Shown: one piece after another, positions 11,312-19,583 of the stretch
Numbering within the stretch: the first letter of the stretch is position 1
How the letters are laid out: each line of letters starts with the position of its first letter
Origin: Paraplanobispora siamensis
GTDB lineage: Bacteria; Actinomycetota; Actinomycetes; Streptosporangiales; Streptosporangiaceae
Assembly (NCBI RefSeq): GCF_016863175.1
Contig: NZ_BOOJ01000048.1
Location: forward strand, 1 to 64,000
Direction: 5' to 3'
DNA length: 64,000 bases
Notes under the pieces: model-generated
Seen by the model: the letters and a program-made list of their open reading frames with translations, nothing else
What the model was told of the DNA's origin: nothing
Databases searched by the model: none
Position numbers and translations under genes: made by a program

Positions 11312-11467
11312 ATGACTGACAACTGGACGGCCATCGCGATGGCCTTCGTCGCCCTGTTCCTGGTGGGCGGCATCATCTCCTTCCTCAAACAGGGCCTGAA
11401 GAAGGGCGCGGTGCTGCTGGCCGCCCTCGCGGCCCTGGCGACCACGGCGGCGGTGCTCTGGTGGTGA
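11312..11467 (+). CDS. 51-aa small membrane protein inside the his operon
   Basis: ATG at 11312, stop at 11465-11467. The peptide is [20 protein letters not shown] and onward, ending TTAAVLWW: two hydrophobic helices (about residues 5-25 and 32-50) separated by a basic turn KQGLKK. It sits 17 bp after hisB and overlaps the hisH start by seven bases, so it is well placed to be translated and coupled to hisH. I do not recognise a family. Codon third positions are GC-rich like the neighbours, supporting a real gene. Confidence 0.65.
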   Translation: MTDNWTAIAMAFVALFLVGGIISFLKQGLKKGAVLLAALAALATTAAVLWW

Positions 11468-12096
11468 AGAACGTCACGGTCCTGGACTACGGTTCGGGCA
11501 ATCTGCGCTCGGCGGAGCGCGCGCTGGCCCGGGTCGGCGCGAACGTCACGGTGACCGCCGACTACGAGGCGGCGATGGAGGCCGACGGTCTCGTCGTGCC
11601 GGGGGTCGGCGCGTTCGCCGCGTGCATGAGCGGGCTGAAGTCGGTGCACGGCGACCGGATCGTCGGCCGCCGCCTGTCCGCGGGGCGGCCGGTGCTCGGC
11701 ATCTGCGTGGGCATGCAGATCCTGTTCGGGACCGGGGTCGAGCACGGCGTCACGACCGAGGGGTGCGGCGAGTGGCCCGGCACGGTCGAGCGCCTGGACG
11801 CCCCGGTCCTGCCGCACATGGGCTGGAACACGGTCAAGGCGCCCGCCGAGTCGGTGCTGTTCGCCGGTCTCGACGCCGACACGCGGTTCTACTTCGTGCA
11901 CTCTTACGGCGTGCGCAACTGGGAGCTGAAGGCCGGTCCCGGGTTCACCGACCCGCTGGTGACCTGGGCCGAGCACGGGGTGCCGTTCGTCGCGGCGGTG
12001 GAGAACGGCCCGCTGATGGCCACCCAGTTCCATCCGGAGAAGTCGGGTGACGCCGGGGCCCAGCTGCTGGCGAACTGGCTGGAGACCGTCGGGTGA
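11461..12096 (+). CDS. hisH: imidazole glycerol phosphate synthase, glutaminase subunit
   Basis: 211 residues, class I glutamine amidotransferase. The nucleophile is Cys82 in GICVGMQ and the His191/Glu193 pair lies in QFHPEKSG, so the triad is complete. It delivers ammonia to HisF. GTG start at 11461 or 11464, both overlapping the end of the 51-aa gene; the first is used for numbering. The oxyanion-strand residues PGVGAF are intact. Confidence 0.96.
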   Translation: MVKNVTVLDYGSGNLRSAERALARVGANVTVTADYEAAMEADGLVVPGVGAFAACMSGLKSVHGDRIVGRRLSAGRPVLGICVGMQILFGTGVEHGVTTEGCGEWPGTVERLDAPVLPHMGWNTVKAPAESVLFAGLDADTRFYFVHSYGVRNWELKAGPGFTDPLVTWAEHGVPFVAAVENGPLMATQFHPEKSGDAGAQLLANWLETVG

Positions 12097-12189
12097 CCAC
12101 GCGCCCGTGAGCGTCCCGACGAACCCCGCCCCACCCTGCCGAGGTCCGATCGAGTCCCGTGAGCATCCGATGATCCCCGTGAGTTCCCG

Positions 12190-12531
12190 ATGAGCAAGGA
12201 GCGGGCCCGCAGGCGGGCCGAGCGGGAGGCCGAGCAGGCCCGCCAGGCGGCCGTGCGCGCCGAGCGGGAGGCCCGGCTCGCCCGGCGGCGCGAGCGCGCG
12301 GGCCGGCTGGCCGCCCTGTTGCCGGGGCGGCCGGTCCGGATCGCCGGCCAGCGTGGCATCATGGCCCGTCGCCGCCGCACGCAGAACGGGGTCGTGGCGG
12401 TCCTGTTCCTCATCGTCCAGGTGATCGCCTGGCTGCTCTGGTCCTCGTGGTCGGCGCGGCTGGGCGTCCTCATCCTGTCCCTACTGCTGGTGCCGGTGCT
12501 GGTCACCGTCGCCTTTGACCGGAGGTCCTGA
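12190..12531 (+). CDS. small membrane protein with charged N-terminus (his operon)
   Basis: 113 residues: an N-terminal Arg/Glu-rich helix (1-45, likely coiled coil), a basic patch [10 protein letters not shown], then two membrane segments (about 67-86 and 90-107). No known domain. It lies between hisH and priA, four bases before the priA ATG; related small membrane proteins occupy this slot in other actinomycetes (recalled). The 93 bp before it contain three degenerate copies of a CCCGTGAG-type unit about 24 bp apart. Function unknown. Confidence 0.7.
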   Translation: MSKERARRRAEREAEQARQAAVRAEREARLARRRERAGRLAALLPGRPVRIAGQRGIMARRRRTQNGVVAVLFLIVQVIAWLLWSSWSARLGVLILSLLLVPVLVTVAFDRRS

Positions 12532-12535
12532 TCAG

Positions 12536-13255
12536 ATGTCGCTAGAGCTGCTGCCCGCCGTGGACGTCGCCGACGGCCAGGCGGTCCGCCTGGTCCAGGG
12601 CGAGGCCGGCACCGAGACCTCCTACGGCGACCCGCTGTCGGCGGCGCTGGCCTGGCAGGAGGCCGGGGCCGAGTGGATCCATCTGGTCGACCTCGACGCC
12701 GCCTTCGGCCGGGGGTCGAACCGGGAACTGCTCGCCTCGGTGGTGAAGGCGCTCGACATCAAGGTCGAGATGTCCGGGGGCATCCGCGACGACGCCTCGC
12801 TGGAGGCCGCGCTGGCCACCGGCTGCCGCCGGGTCAACATCGGCACCGCGGCCCTGGAGAACCCGGCCTGGTGCTCGAAGATCATCTCCGAGTACGGCGA
12901 CCGCATCGCCATCGGCCTGGACGTGCGCGGCACCACCCTGGCCGCCCGCGGCTGGACCCAGGAGGGCGGCGACCTGTGGGAGGTGCTGGAGCGCCTGGAG
13001 GCCGACGGCTGCCCCCGCTACGTCGTCACCGACGTCACCAAGGACGGCACCCTGCGGGGCCCGAACCTGGACCTGCTGCGCGAGGTCTGCGCCCGTACCG
13101 ACAAGCCCGTGGTCGCCAGCGGAGGCGTTTCCTCCCTCGATGACCTGCGCGCTCTCGCTTCCCTGGTTCCGATCGGCATCGAGGGGGCAATCGTGGGCAA
13201 AGCCCTGTACGCCCAGGCCTTCACGCTCGAGGAGGCCTTGGCGGCGGTTTCCTAG
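12536..13255 (+). CDS. priA: phosphoribosyl isomerase A (HisA/TrpF bifunctional)
   Basis: 239-residue (beta-alpha)8 barrel. Catalytic acids are Asp10 in LLPAVDV and the Asp of VTDVTKDGT. In actinobacteria this enzyme performs both the HisA reaction (ProFAR isomerisation) and the TrpF reaction (PRA isomerisation). Arg18 and the loop [14 protein letters not shown] match features described for mycobacterial PriA, supporting dual specificity. No separate trpF is present beside trpCBA in this window, which fits. GGAGGTCC lies ten bases before the ATG at 12536. Confidence 0.95.
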   Translation: MSLELLPAVDVADGQAVRLVQGEAGTETSYGDPLSAALAWQEAGAEWIHLVDLDAAFGRGSNRELLASVVKALDIKVEMSGGIRDDASLEAALATGCRRVNIGTAALENPAWCSKIISEYGDRIAIGLDVRGTTLAARGWTQEGGDLWEVLERLEADGCPRYVVTDVTKDGTLRGPNLDLLREVCARTDKPVVASGGVSSLDDLRALASLVPIGIEGAIVGKALYAQAFTLEEALAAVS

Positions 13256-13281
13256 CTTTCCGCGCGCATAGAGGAGACAGG

Positions 13282-13677
13282 GTGATTCACCGGACGGGTT
13301 CCAGGGTGTTCAGCGGGGGCGTATGGGAGGAGCGGTACGGCTACGCCCGTGCGGTGGTCGCCGGCCCATGGGTGATCGTTTCCGGCTGCACCGCCACCGT
13401 CGACGGTGAGGTCCTTCACGTCGGTAACCCCTACAAGCAGGCGCTCACGGCGTTCGGCGTCGCGCTGGACGCCATCGAGAAGGCGGGCCTGACGCGGCAC
13501 GACGTCGTCAGGGTCCGCTACTTCGTGGTCGACGACGACCACTACGACGAGGTCGGCCGAGCCCATGCGGAGCTCTTCGGCCAGGTCCGCCCGACCTGCA
13601 CCGGTGTGCGGGTGGCGGGCCTGATCGATCCCCGGATGCTGGTCGAGGTCGAGGTCGAGGCCTACAGAGAACGATAG
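13282..13677 (+). CDS. RidA (YjgF/YER057c) family protein
   Basis: 131 residues, about the length of RidA-family enamine/imine deaminases. Visible: a beta-rich start, [13 protein letters not shown], a helix [26 protein letters not shown] and the ending [15 protein letters not shown] with the Arg that contacts the substrate carboxylate in this family. A role in clearing reactive enamines is inferred from the family only. GTG start after AGGAGA. It lies between priA and hisF in the same direction, a placement I recall from other actinomycetes. Confidence 0.88.
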   Translation: MIHRTGSRVFSGGVWEERYGYARAVVAGPWVIVSGCTATVDGEVLHVGNPYKQALTAFGVALDAIEKAGLTRHDVVRVRYFVVDDDHYDEVGRAHAELFGQVRPTCTGVRVAGLIDPRMLVEVEVEAYRER

Positions 13678-13697
13678 ACAACGATGAGGAACCCCAC

Positions 13698-14468
13698 GTG
13701 AGCGTCGCTGTACGAGTGATCCCCTGCCTGGACGTGGACGCCGGGCGGGTGGTCAAGGGCGTCAACTTCGAGAACCTGCGCGACGCGGGCGACCCGGTCG
13801 AACTGGCCCGGCGCTATGACGCCGAGGGGGCCGACGAGCTGACGTTCCTCGACATCACGGCGTCGAGCTCCGACCGCTCCACGATGTACGACGTGGTGCG
13901 CCGTACGGCCGAGCAGGTGTTCATCCCGCTGACGGTCGGCGGCGGGGTGCGCTCGGTGGAGGATGTGAACCTGCTGCTGCGGGCGGGGGCGGACAAGGTG
14001 TCGCTGAACACCGCCGCCATCGCCCGCCCGCAGCTGCTGACCGAGGCCTCGCGGCGGTACGGCGCGCAGTGCGTGGTGCTGTCGGTGGACGCCCGGCGGG
14101 TCGTCGACGGCCCGCCGACGCCCTCGGGCTTCGAGGTGACGACCCACGGCGGCCGGCGCGGCACCGGCATCGACGCGGTCGAGTGGGCCCGCCGGGGTGA
14201 GGAGCTGGGCGTGGGGGAGATCCTGCTCAACTCCATGGACGGTGACGGCACCCGCGACGGCTACGACCTGGAGATGATCCGCGCGGTGCGCGCGGCCGTC
14301 TCCGTCCCGGTGATCGCCAGCGGCGGCGCGGGCGCGCTGGAGCACTTCCCCCCGGCGGTGGAGGCGGGGGCCGACGCGGTCCTGGCGGCGTCGGTGTTCC
14401 ACTTCGGCCAGCTCAAGATCTCCGACGTCAAGGACACCCTCCGTGCGGCGGGAGTCCCCGTCCGCTGA
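13698..14468 (+). CDS. hisF: imidazole glycerol phosphate synthase, cyclase subunit
   Basis: 256 residues, full length (beta-alpha)8 barrel. Catalytic Asp12 in [16 protein letters not shown] and the Asp of [12 protein letters not shown] are present; phosphate motifs VGGGVRS and [11 protein letters not shown] are intact. It uses ammonia from HisH to form IGP and AICAR. Last gene of this his block; hisI follows only after a 20-kb accessory region. It converges with the FtsX-type permease gene. Confidence 0.97.
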   Translation: MSVAVRVIPCLDVDAGRVVKGVNFENLRDAGDPVELARRYDAEGADELTFLDITASSSDRSTMYDVVRRTAEQVFIPLTVGGGVRSVEDVNLLLRAGADKVSLNTAAIARPQLLTEASRRYGAQCVVLSVDARRVVDGPPTPSGFEVTTHGGRRGTGIDAVEWARRGEELGVGEILLNSMDGDGTRDGYDLEMIRAVRAAVSVPVIASGGAGALEHFPPAVEAGADAVLAASVFHFGQLKISDVKDTLRAAGVPVR

Positions 14469-14498
14469 CGTCATGACGGACCCGCCGCCCCCGTCGGA

Positions 14499-16367
14499 TC
14501 ATGAGAGCCCGGCCTGCAGGGACTCGGCCGCGGGGCGGCGGGCGCCGAGGCGGGCGGGGACGGCGGTGAGCGCCGCCACCACGAGTACGGTCGCCGGCAC
14601 CACTGCGAGCAGTTGCCAGGGCGGGGGGAGCGGGGCTCTGCCGCCGTCGCCGCCGGTGGTGGCGTTGACGGCGGCGAACAGCGCGTAGCCTCCCGGGAAG
14701 ACGCCCAGGACGGCGCCGGCGAGCGCGGGGAGCACCTGAGCGGCCGCCAGCGCCGTACTCACCTCACGGGGGGTCGCGCCGAGGGCGCGGGCCAGCGCCG
14801 ACGAATGCCGGTTGTCGAGCACCGTCGCCCAGGTGATGACGACGGCGTTGACCGCCGCCAGGGAGAGCAGGACGACCGTCACGACGAGGAGCACCCGCCT
14901 CAGCAGCTCCACCTGGGCGTCGCCGTATCCGCCGGCGAGCGGCTGGGCGGCGAGGAAGGCGTTGAGGACCAGCAGGACGTAGACCCCGCTGACCGTGATC
15001 GCGATACTGGCCACGGCCAGCACGGCCCGGCGCGGCCGGCGGGCGGCGACCCGCAGGGCGAGCAGCAGCGGGACGGGAAGCCGCGCCGAGATCGCGATCA
15101 GCCAGCCGACGCGGCGGGGCGGGCGTGCCGAGTCGGTCAGCGCGCCGACGGTGCTGGAGCGGGCGGCGCGCAGGGCCGGGACGGCGGTCGCGACCACCGC
15201 GACTCCGAGTGCCGCGGCGATCACCAGGCCGGCCGTGGACATGGTGATCGACGGCGTGCCCGCGCTGCCGACGAGGCCGGCGCCGGAGTCGGTGAGCAAC
15301 GGAGCGGTCAGCGATCCGGCCGTCAGCCCGGCCGCGGCCGCGACGACGGCCACGAGGACGTACTCCGCCAGCAGCACGGCGGCGACCAGGCCCGGTGTGC
15401 CGCCGACCGCCTTGAGGAGCCCGACGCGTCTGGTCTGGTCGGCCATCCGGCCGCCGACCAGCACCGAAAGACTGGCCACGGCGAGCAGGCCGAGCAGCCA
15501 GGCTCCGATCAGCAGCAGGATCTGGGAGTCCCCGGCCAGCTCGGTGGCGTCGTCGAGGATGTCCTGCCAGGGCTGCATGGGTATTGCGCCGCGGTTCGCC
15601 TCGACGAACGCCCGGGCTCCGTCGGGGTCGGCCAGCTTCAGGTTCATCACGTGGGCCAGGGAGTCCGGATCCGGTGCGAGGCTCCGCACGTCCGCCCGGG
15701 TGAGCCAGACCAGGCCGGGATTGCGCAACACCCCCGCGGGCGGTCCGGTGTCGGCCTCGTCGCCGGGAACGGCGCCGTTCATGCAGGGGACGATGCAGGA
15801 CGCCTTCGGATAGGGCGGCATGGCGGCGGTGACCGCGACGCCGACGACTTCGAACGACCGGCCGTCCAGGGTGACCGGATCGCCGACGCGCGCCTCGATC
15901 GCGTCGGCGAAGGCCGCCTCGAGCACCACGCCGCCGTCGCCGACCCAGCTGCCCTGGAGCAGTTCGGGCTGGTCGACCGGCGCGGGCGCGGCGTCGCGCC
16001 CCACGGCCTGCACATCCGAGGTCCGGCCGGAGGCCTGGAGTCTCGCCGCGGTGACCGGGTACGGCCCGCCGTGGTCGACGACGCCGGGAGCACCGGCCAG
16101 TTCCGCGAGCTCCGCGAGACCCGCGGGCTCCGCGGGGCCGGATACCCCGGGAGGCCCGGCGGTCCGGCCGACGCTGGCGACCACGTCGGGTCCGCCGGTC
16201 GCCGCCCGGGTGCTGTGGTACGGGTCGCCGGCCGCGTCGCGCAGGACGAGGCCGAGCGTCAGCGTCGTGGCGGCCGCCATGATGGCCAGCAGCAGAAGCG
16301 CGGTTTCGGTGCGCCGCCGCCGGAGGTCCCGTACGGCGAGGCGGCCCACGAGCAGAAGACGGCCCAC
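14499..16367 (-). CDS. FtsX/MacB-like ABC transporter permease
   Basis: 622 residues. A first membrane helix (about 18-40, ETALLLLAIMAAATTLTLG) is followed by an extracytoplasmic domain of about 220 residues and then several more helices with two FtsX-type permease blocks. It pairs with the adjacent ATPase as a type VII ABC system, which exports or senses envelope substrates rather than importing solutes. GTG start at 16367, six bases after the ATPase stop, with GGAGGACTGA as ribosome site. Its N-terminus is clearly paralogous to the truncated permease at 17780 (shared RAATxGPDVVA). The substrate is unknown. Confidence 0.85.
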   Translation of the reverse strand: MGRLLLVGRLAVRDLRRRRTETALLLLAIMAAATTLTLGLVLRDAAGDPYHSTRAATGGPDVVASVGRTAGPPGVSGPAEPAGLAELAELAGAPGVVDHGGPYPVTAARLQASGRTSDVQAVGRDAAPAPVDQPELLQGSWVGDGGVVLEAAFADAIEARVGDPVTLDGRSFEVVGVAVTAAMPPYPKASCIVPCMNGAVPGDEADTGPPAGVLRNPGLVWLTRADVRSLAPDPDSLAHVMNLKLADPDGARAFVEANRGAIPMQPWQDILDDATELAGDSQILLLIGAWLLGLLAVASLSVLVGGRMADQTRRVGLLKAVGGTPGLVAAVLLAEYVLVAVVAAAAGLTAGSLTAPLLTDSGAGLVGSAGTPSITMSTAGLVIAAALGVAVVATAVPALRAARSSTVGALTDSARPPRRVGWLIAISARLPVPLLLALRVAARRPRRAVLAVASIAITVSGVYVLLVLNAFLAAQPLAGGYGDAQVELLRRVLLVVTVVLLSLAAVNAVVITWATVLDNRHSSALARALGATPREVSTALAAAQVLPALAGAVLGVFPGGYALFAAVNATTGGDGGRAPLPPPWQLLAVVPATVLVVAALTAVPARLGARRPAAESLQAGLS

Positions 16368-16372
16368 CGCTC

Positions 16373-17119
16373 TCAGTCCTCCAGCCCGATGAGGGCGCCG
16401 AGCTGCCCGGTGGTGCCACCGGTCAACCAGGTCTCGTCCACGAACGCGCCGTCGCGCATCGAGATCATCCGGTCCGCGGTGGCCGCGATCCGCGCGTCGT
16501 GGGTGACGATGACCAGCGTCTGCCCGGACCCGTGCAGGCCCTCGAAGAGCTGCAGGACGTCCAGGGTGGCGGCGCTGTCCAGATTTCCGGTCGGCTCGTC
16601 GGCGAGGACGACCGACGGCTCGTTGCTCAGCGCCCGGGCGACCGCGACCCGCTGCCGCTGGCCGCCGGACAGCGCGGAGGGCAGGAAACGCGCCCTGCCG
16701 GCGAGCCCCACCCGCTCCAGCAGTTCCTCCGCACGCCGTCTGGCGGCCCGTGGCGAGCGTCCGGCCAGCAGGGCGGGCAGCTCGACGTTCTCGACGGCGG
16801 TGAGCTCCTCCATCAGGTGGAAGGACTGGAAGACGAAGCCGATGCCGGTGCGGCGCATCCGGGCCAGGTCCTTCTCGCCGATGTCGTCGATGCGGCGGCC
16901 GTTCAGCCACACCTGCCCGCCCGAGGGCCGCTCCAGGCCTCCGAGCAGGTGCAGCAGCGTGGACTTCCCGCAGCCGCTGGGGCCCATTATCGCCACCGTC
17001 TCTCCCGCGCCGATGTCGAGATCGACCTCGTCGACGGCGCGGACCAGTCCCTCCCCCTCGCCGTGCTCCTTGCGCAGCCCGCGGGCGCGGAGCACCGGCG
17101 TGTCGGCGGCGTTGCTCAC
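16373..17119 (-). CDS. ABC transporter ATP-binding protein (LolD/MacB type)
   Basis: 248 residues. Walker A GPSGCGKST (46-54), signature LSGGQRQR, Walker B VVLADEPTGNLD and H-loop VTHD are all canonical; the EPTGNLD form is typical of MacB/LolD/FtsE-type ATPases. It energises the adjacent FtsX-type permease. Start placed at GTG 17119, which shares GTGA with the PadR stop and has AAGGAG upstream; a longer reading to 17155 lacks support. Operon order is padR, ATPase, permease. Confidence 0.92.
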   Translation of the reverse strand: MSNAADTPVLRARGLRKEHGEGEGLVRAVDEVDLDIGAGETVAIMGPSGCGKSTLLHLLGGLERPSGGQVWLNGRRIDDIGEKDLARMRRTGIGFVFQSFHLMEELTAVENVELPALLAGRSPRAARRRAEELLERVGLAGRARFLPSALSGGQRQRVAVARALSNEPSVVLADEPTGNLDSAATLDVLQLFEGLHGSGQTLVIVTHDARIAATADRMISMRDGAFVDETWLTGGTTGQLGALIGLED

Positions 17120-17643
17120 GATCCACTCCTTCGGTGGGTCCAGTTCTTCTCGCATGCCTCGAGCCAGCGCAGGTCCGCCTGGAGCCGGAGCACGATGCCC
17201 TCGAGCAGCAGCGCCGCCTCCGAGTGGCCCGGCTCGGCCATGGCGGCGCGCTGGGCGTCACGCAGGCGGCGCAGCAGCTCGCGGCGCTGGGTGTCGACGA
17301 TGGTGAGCGGGTCGGCCAGCCCGGCCGACGCGGCCGCGATCAGCTTGAGATGGAACTCCGCGAGGTCGGGTTTCGGCCAGCTCACCTCGGCGATCCACTC
17401 GGCGACCCGCTGCTGGCCGTCGGGGGTGAGCGCGTACACCTTGCGGTCCGACCGGTCGGCGCCGTCGGCGGACCTCTCGACCGCTATCAGACCGGCCTTC
17501 TCCAGCCGGGTCAGCGTGACGTAGACGTGCCCGGCGTTCATCGCCTCGCCGAGGGGGCCGAGCGCGTCGCGCAGCCGCGCGCGCAGCTGGTAGCCGTGCG
17601 AGGGCTCCTTGGCCAGCATCGCCAGGACCACTTCCTGCTGCAT
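17116..17643 (-). CDS. PadR family transcriptional regulator
   Basis: 175 residues. N-terminal winged helix: VVLAMLAKEPSHGYQLRARL, GHVYVTLTRLEKAGLI and a DRKVYALTPDGQQ wing, followed by a C-terminal helical dimerisation part. PadR proteins commonly repress adjacent MacB-type ABC genes, lifted by envelope-active compounds. First gene of the padR-ATPase-permease operon, with GGAGG before the ATG. Paired TAACnGTTA sites in the divergent region just upstream are the likely operators, giving autoregulation and control of both sides. Confidence 0.92.
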   Translation of the reverse strand: MQQEVVLAMLAKEPSHGYQLRARLRDALGPLGEAMNAGHVYVTLTRLEKAGLIAVERSADGADRSDRKVYALTPDGQQRVAEWIAEVSWPKPDLAEFHLKLIAAASAGLADPLTIVDTQRRELLRRLRDAQRAAMAEPGHSEAALLLEGIVLRLQADLRWLEACEKNWTHRRSGS

Positions 17644-17654
17644 CGGGCCTCCTC

Positions 17655-17683
17655 TAACCGTTAGCCATTACGTCTAACGGTTA
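17655..17683. promoter_or_regulatory. inverted repeat next to padR (candidate PadR operator 1)
   Basis: TAACCGTTAG at 17655-17664 and its exact reverse complement CTAACGGTTA at 17674-17683, separated by nine bases and centred 26 bp upstream of the padR ATG. Each arm is itself a TAACnGTTA dyad. A second pair lies at 17740-17766. Confidence 0.7.
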
Positions 17684-17739
17684 TCCTCATCGCCGTCAAG
17701 CCCGCGGTGCCGGTTGCCCTGTTCGACACCTCTTACGGC

Positions 17740-17766
17740 TAACCGCTACCTATCGGCTAACCGTTG
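17740..17766. promoter_or_regulatory. second TAACCG site pair (candidate PadR operator 2)
   Basis: TAACCGCTA at 17740-17748 and TAACCGTTG at 17758-17766, 18 bp apart, directly before the ribosome site of the truncated permease gene. They match the arms of the 17655-17683 inverted repeat with one or two changes, which suggests shared control of the divergent genes. Confidence 0.6.
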
Positions 17767-17779
17767 GAGGAGGGGCGTC

Positions 17780-18265
17780 ATGGGCCGGGCCGTGCTCGTC
17801 GTGCGCCTGGTGCCGGCCGACGTATGCCGGCACCGGATCCAGGCCGTGATGCTCCTGCTCGCGGTCACCACGGTCACCGCCACGATGACCCTGGGCCTGT
17901 CCCTGGGCGGCGTGAGCGACGCGCTGTACGAGCAGACCCGCGCGGCCACCGCCGGGCCGGACGTGGTGGCGCTCTCCGGCGACACGGGCCCCGCCGTGAC
18001 CTCGGCCCTGGCCTCGCCGGCGGACGATCCCGAAGTGATCGCCCACCACGGCCCCTACCGCATCGTCTACGCCGACCTCACCGTGCGCGATTCCACGTCG
18101 TCCCCGGTGGTGCACGGTTTCGCCGAGACGCCCGGCGCGGTCAACCGGCCGCTGATGACCTCGGGCCGGTGGGTGCGCTCCGGCGGCGCAGTCCTCGAAC
18201 GCGGCTTCGCCACCGCGCTCGGCGTCGGCGTCGGCGACCGCGTCACCATCGCCGGCCGTTCATAA
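17780..18265 (+). pseudogene. truncated FtsX/MacB-like permease (N-terminal fragment)
   Basis: 161 residues starting at an ATG with GGAGGAGGGG upstream. It has one membrane helix (VMLLLAVTTVTATMTLGLSL) and the beginning of the external domain, ending abruptly at VTIAGRS before TAA. Family members, including the paralogue at 14499-16367, run some 460 residues further with the permease helices. The remainder is not found downstream, so the transporter half is lost. Its promoter still carries the putative PadR sites. It might still be translated as a membrane-anchored fragment. Confidence 0.75.
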
Positions 18266-18314
18266 CTGGCCGCCGGCCGGCCGCTCGTCGTCTCCGTGCG
18301 GCTCGATCGGGGGG

Positions 18315-19517
18315 TCAGACGTCCAGGGAGCGGCCGATGTCGACGATGAAGCGGGCCAGGCCCGCGCGCTTGCGGAACAGCTCGTGCAGCTCGGGGGTGG
18401 GCTGGCGGTCCAGGTCGTGGACTGGCAGGGCGGTCCACGCGCTGCGCAGCACGAGCGTGGCGGCGTAGCCGAAGGAGACCGTCCCGGGGTCCGCGTCCAC
18501 CTCCGCGGCGTAGGCGGGCTCGATGGCCGCGTGGATCTCGGGCAGGTCCGAGGGCTCGACGACGCCGTCGTGGGCCAGGCCCACCAGGAGCTGGCCGAGG
18601 TCGAAGCCGAGGGCCGTCGGCGAGCCCCAGCCCCAGTCGACCGCCACGAACTCGGCCGACCCGTCCGCCGGGACCAGGAGATTCTGCGGGCTGGCGTCCC
18701 CGTGGGCGAGCGCGTGCGGCAGCCGTTCGACCGCGGCGAGCAGGGGGTCGATCCGGTCGGCGAGGGCCAGCAGGTCGGCCCGGAGGAGGTCGTCGGCGTG
18801 GGCGGCGACCAGCGGGTGCCGCCACGCCGCCGGGTCGCGCAGGCTCGACATGAAGTGCCGGACCACGCCCGTGCAGAAGACGTGCAACCCGATGTCCAGC
18901 GGAGGCCCCTGCTCCCGGGGCGGCGGCACCGGCCGCATGGCCGCCAGGGCGCCCAGCAGCCGGGCCGCGCGCCGGTAGCGGTCGAGGTCCCAGCCGGTGG
19001 AGACGGTCTGGACGTCCTCCATCCACATCACCAGCCGGTCGTCGCCCAGGTCGTCGATCCGGTACAGGCGGGGCAGCCGGAGCCCGTCGGGCAGCGGGGG
19101 AGGGGTCAGGTACACATCCGCGTCCACCCTCCAGGGGAAGGTGCTGACGATGTCCGCCGCCAGGGACTCCGGCATCGTCGCGAGCATCGGCCAGTGCCTG
19201 GCCGAGTGGACCGACTTGACGAAGAACGACCAGGGCCTGCCGTCGGTGGTCGTGCCCCGGACCCGGTGGAGTCCCGCGGTGGACAGCGAGCTCGAGGCGT
19301 GGACGACGGGTTCGACGTGCCGGCGCGCGATCTCGGCCATCGGGTCGTCCAGGCTCTCCCGGACGAGCTCCGTCAGGCCGGCGGTGGTCGTCAGGTCCGT
19401 CGTCATCGAGGCCGTCACAGTCATAGGGGCCGTCACAGTCATAGGGGCCGTCACAGTCATAGGGGCCGTCACAGTCATAGGGGCCGTCACAGTCGTAGAG
19501 GCCGTCACAGAAGTCAT
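18315..19517 (-). CDS. APH-like phosphotransferase family protein
   Basis: About 400 residues, kinase-like (aminoglycoside phosphotransferase/choline kinase) fold. The catalytic loop HALAHGDASPQNLL supplies HGDxxxxN, and VAVDWGWGSPTALGFDLGQLL supplies the metal-binding Asp. The substrate cannot be told from sequence. The N-terminus is unusual: five to six copies of T-V-T-A-P-M encoded by an 18-bp tandem repeat, each carrying an in-frame ATG, so the true start is uncertain (19517, inside the repeat, or MTTDLTTTAG at 19404). Divergent from the LuxR gene. Confidence 0.8.
   Translation of the reverse strand: MTSVTASTTVTAPMTVTAPMTVTAPMTVTAPMTVTASMTTDLTTTAGLTELVRESLDDPMAEIARRHVEPVVHASSSLSTAGLHRVRGTTTDGRPWSFFVKSVHSARHWPMLATMPESLAADIVSTFPWRVDADVYLTPPPLPDGLRLPRLYRIDDLGDDRLVMWMEDVQTVSTGWDLDRYRRAARLLGALAAMRPVPPPREQGPPLDIGLHVFCTGVVRHFMSSLRDPAAWRHPLVAAHADDLLRADLLALADRIDPLLAAVERLPHALAHGDASPQNLLVPADGSAEFVAVDWGWGSPTALGFDLGQLLVGLAHDGVVEPSDLPEIHAAIEPAYAAEVDADPGTVSFGYAATLVLRSAWTALPVHDLDRQPTPELHELFRKRAGLARFIVDIGRSLDV
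19411..19510. repeat. 18-bp in-frame minisatellite
   Basis: Unit GCCGTCACAGTCATAGGG begins at 19411, 19429, 19447 and 19465 as exact copies, then 19483 as a variant and 19501 as a partial copy. Eighteen bases equal six codons, so copy-number change keeps the phosphotransferase frame and only alters the MTVTAP repeat length. Confidence 0.95.
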
Positions 19518-19583
19518 GGAGCCACCGTCTCCGCGTGACGGGCCTCCTCGCATGAGCACGGCCTACTCAAATATCCTCGCACT

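Noticed and set aside
19411-19510. CRISPR-like array
   Set aside because: The 18-bp units are contiguous with no spacers and lie in frame inside a coding region.
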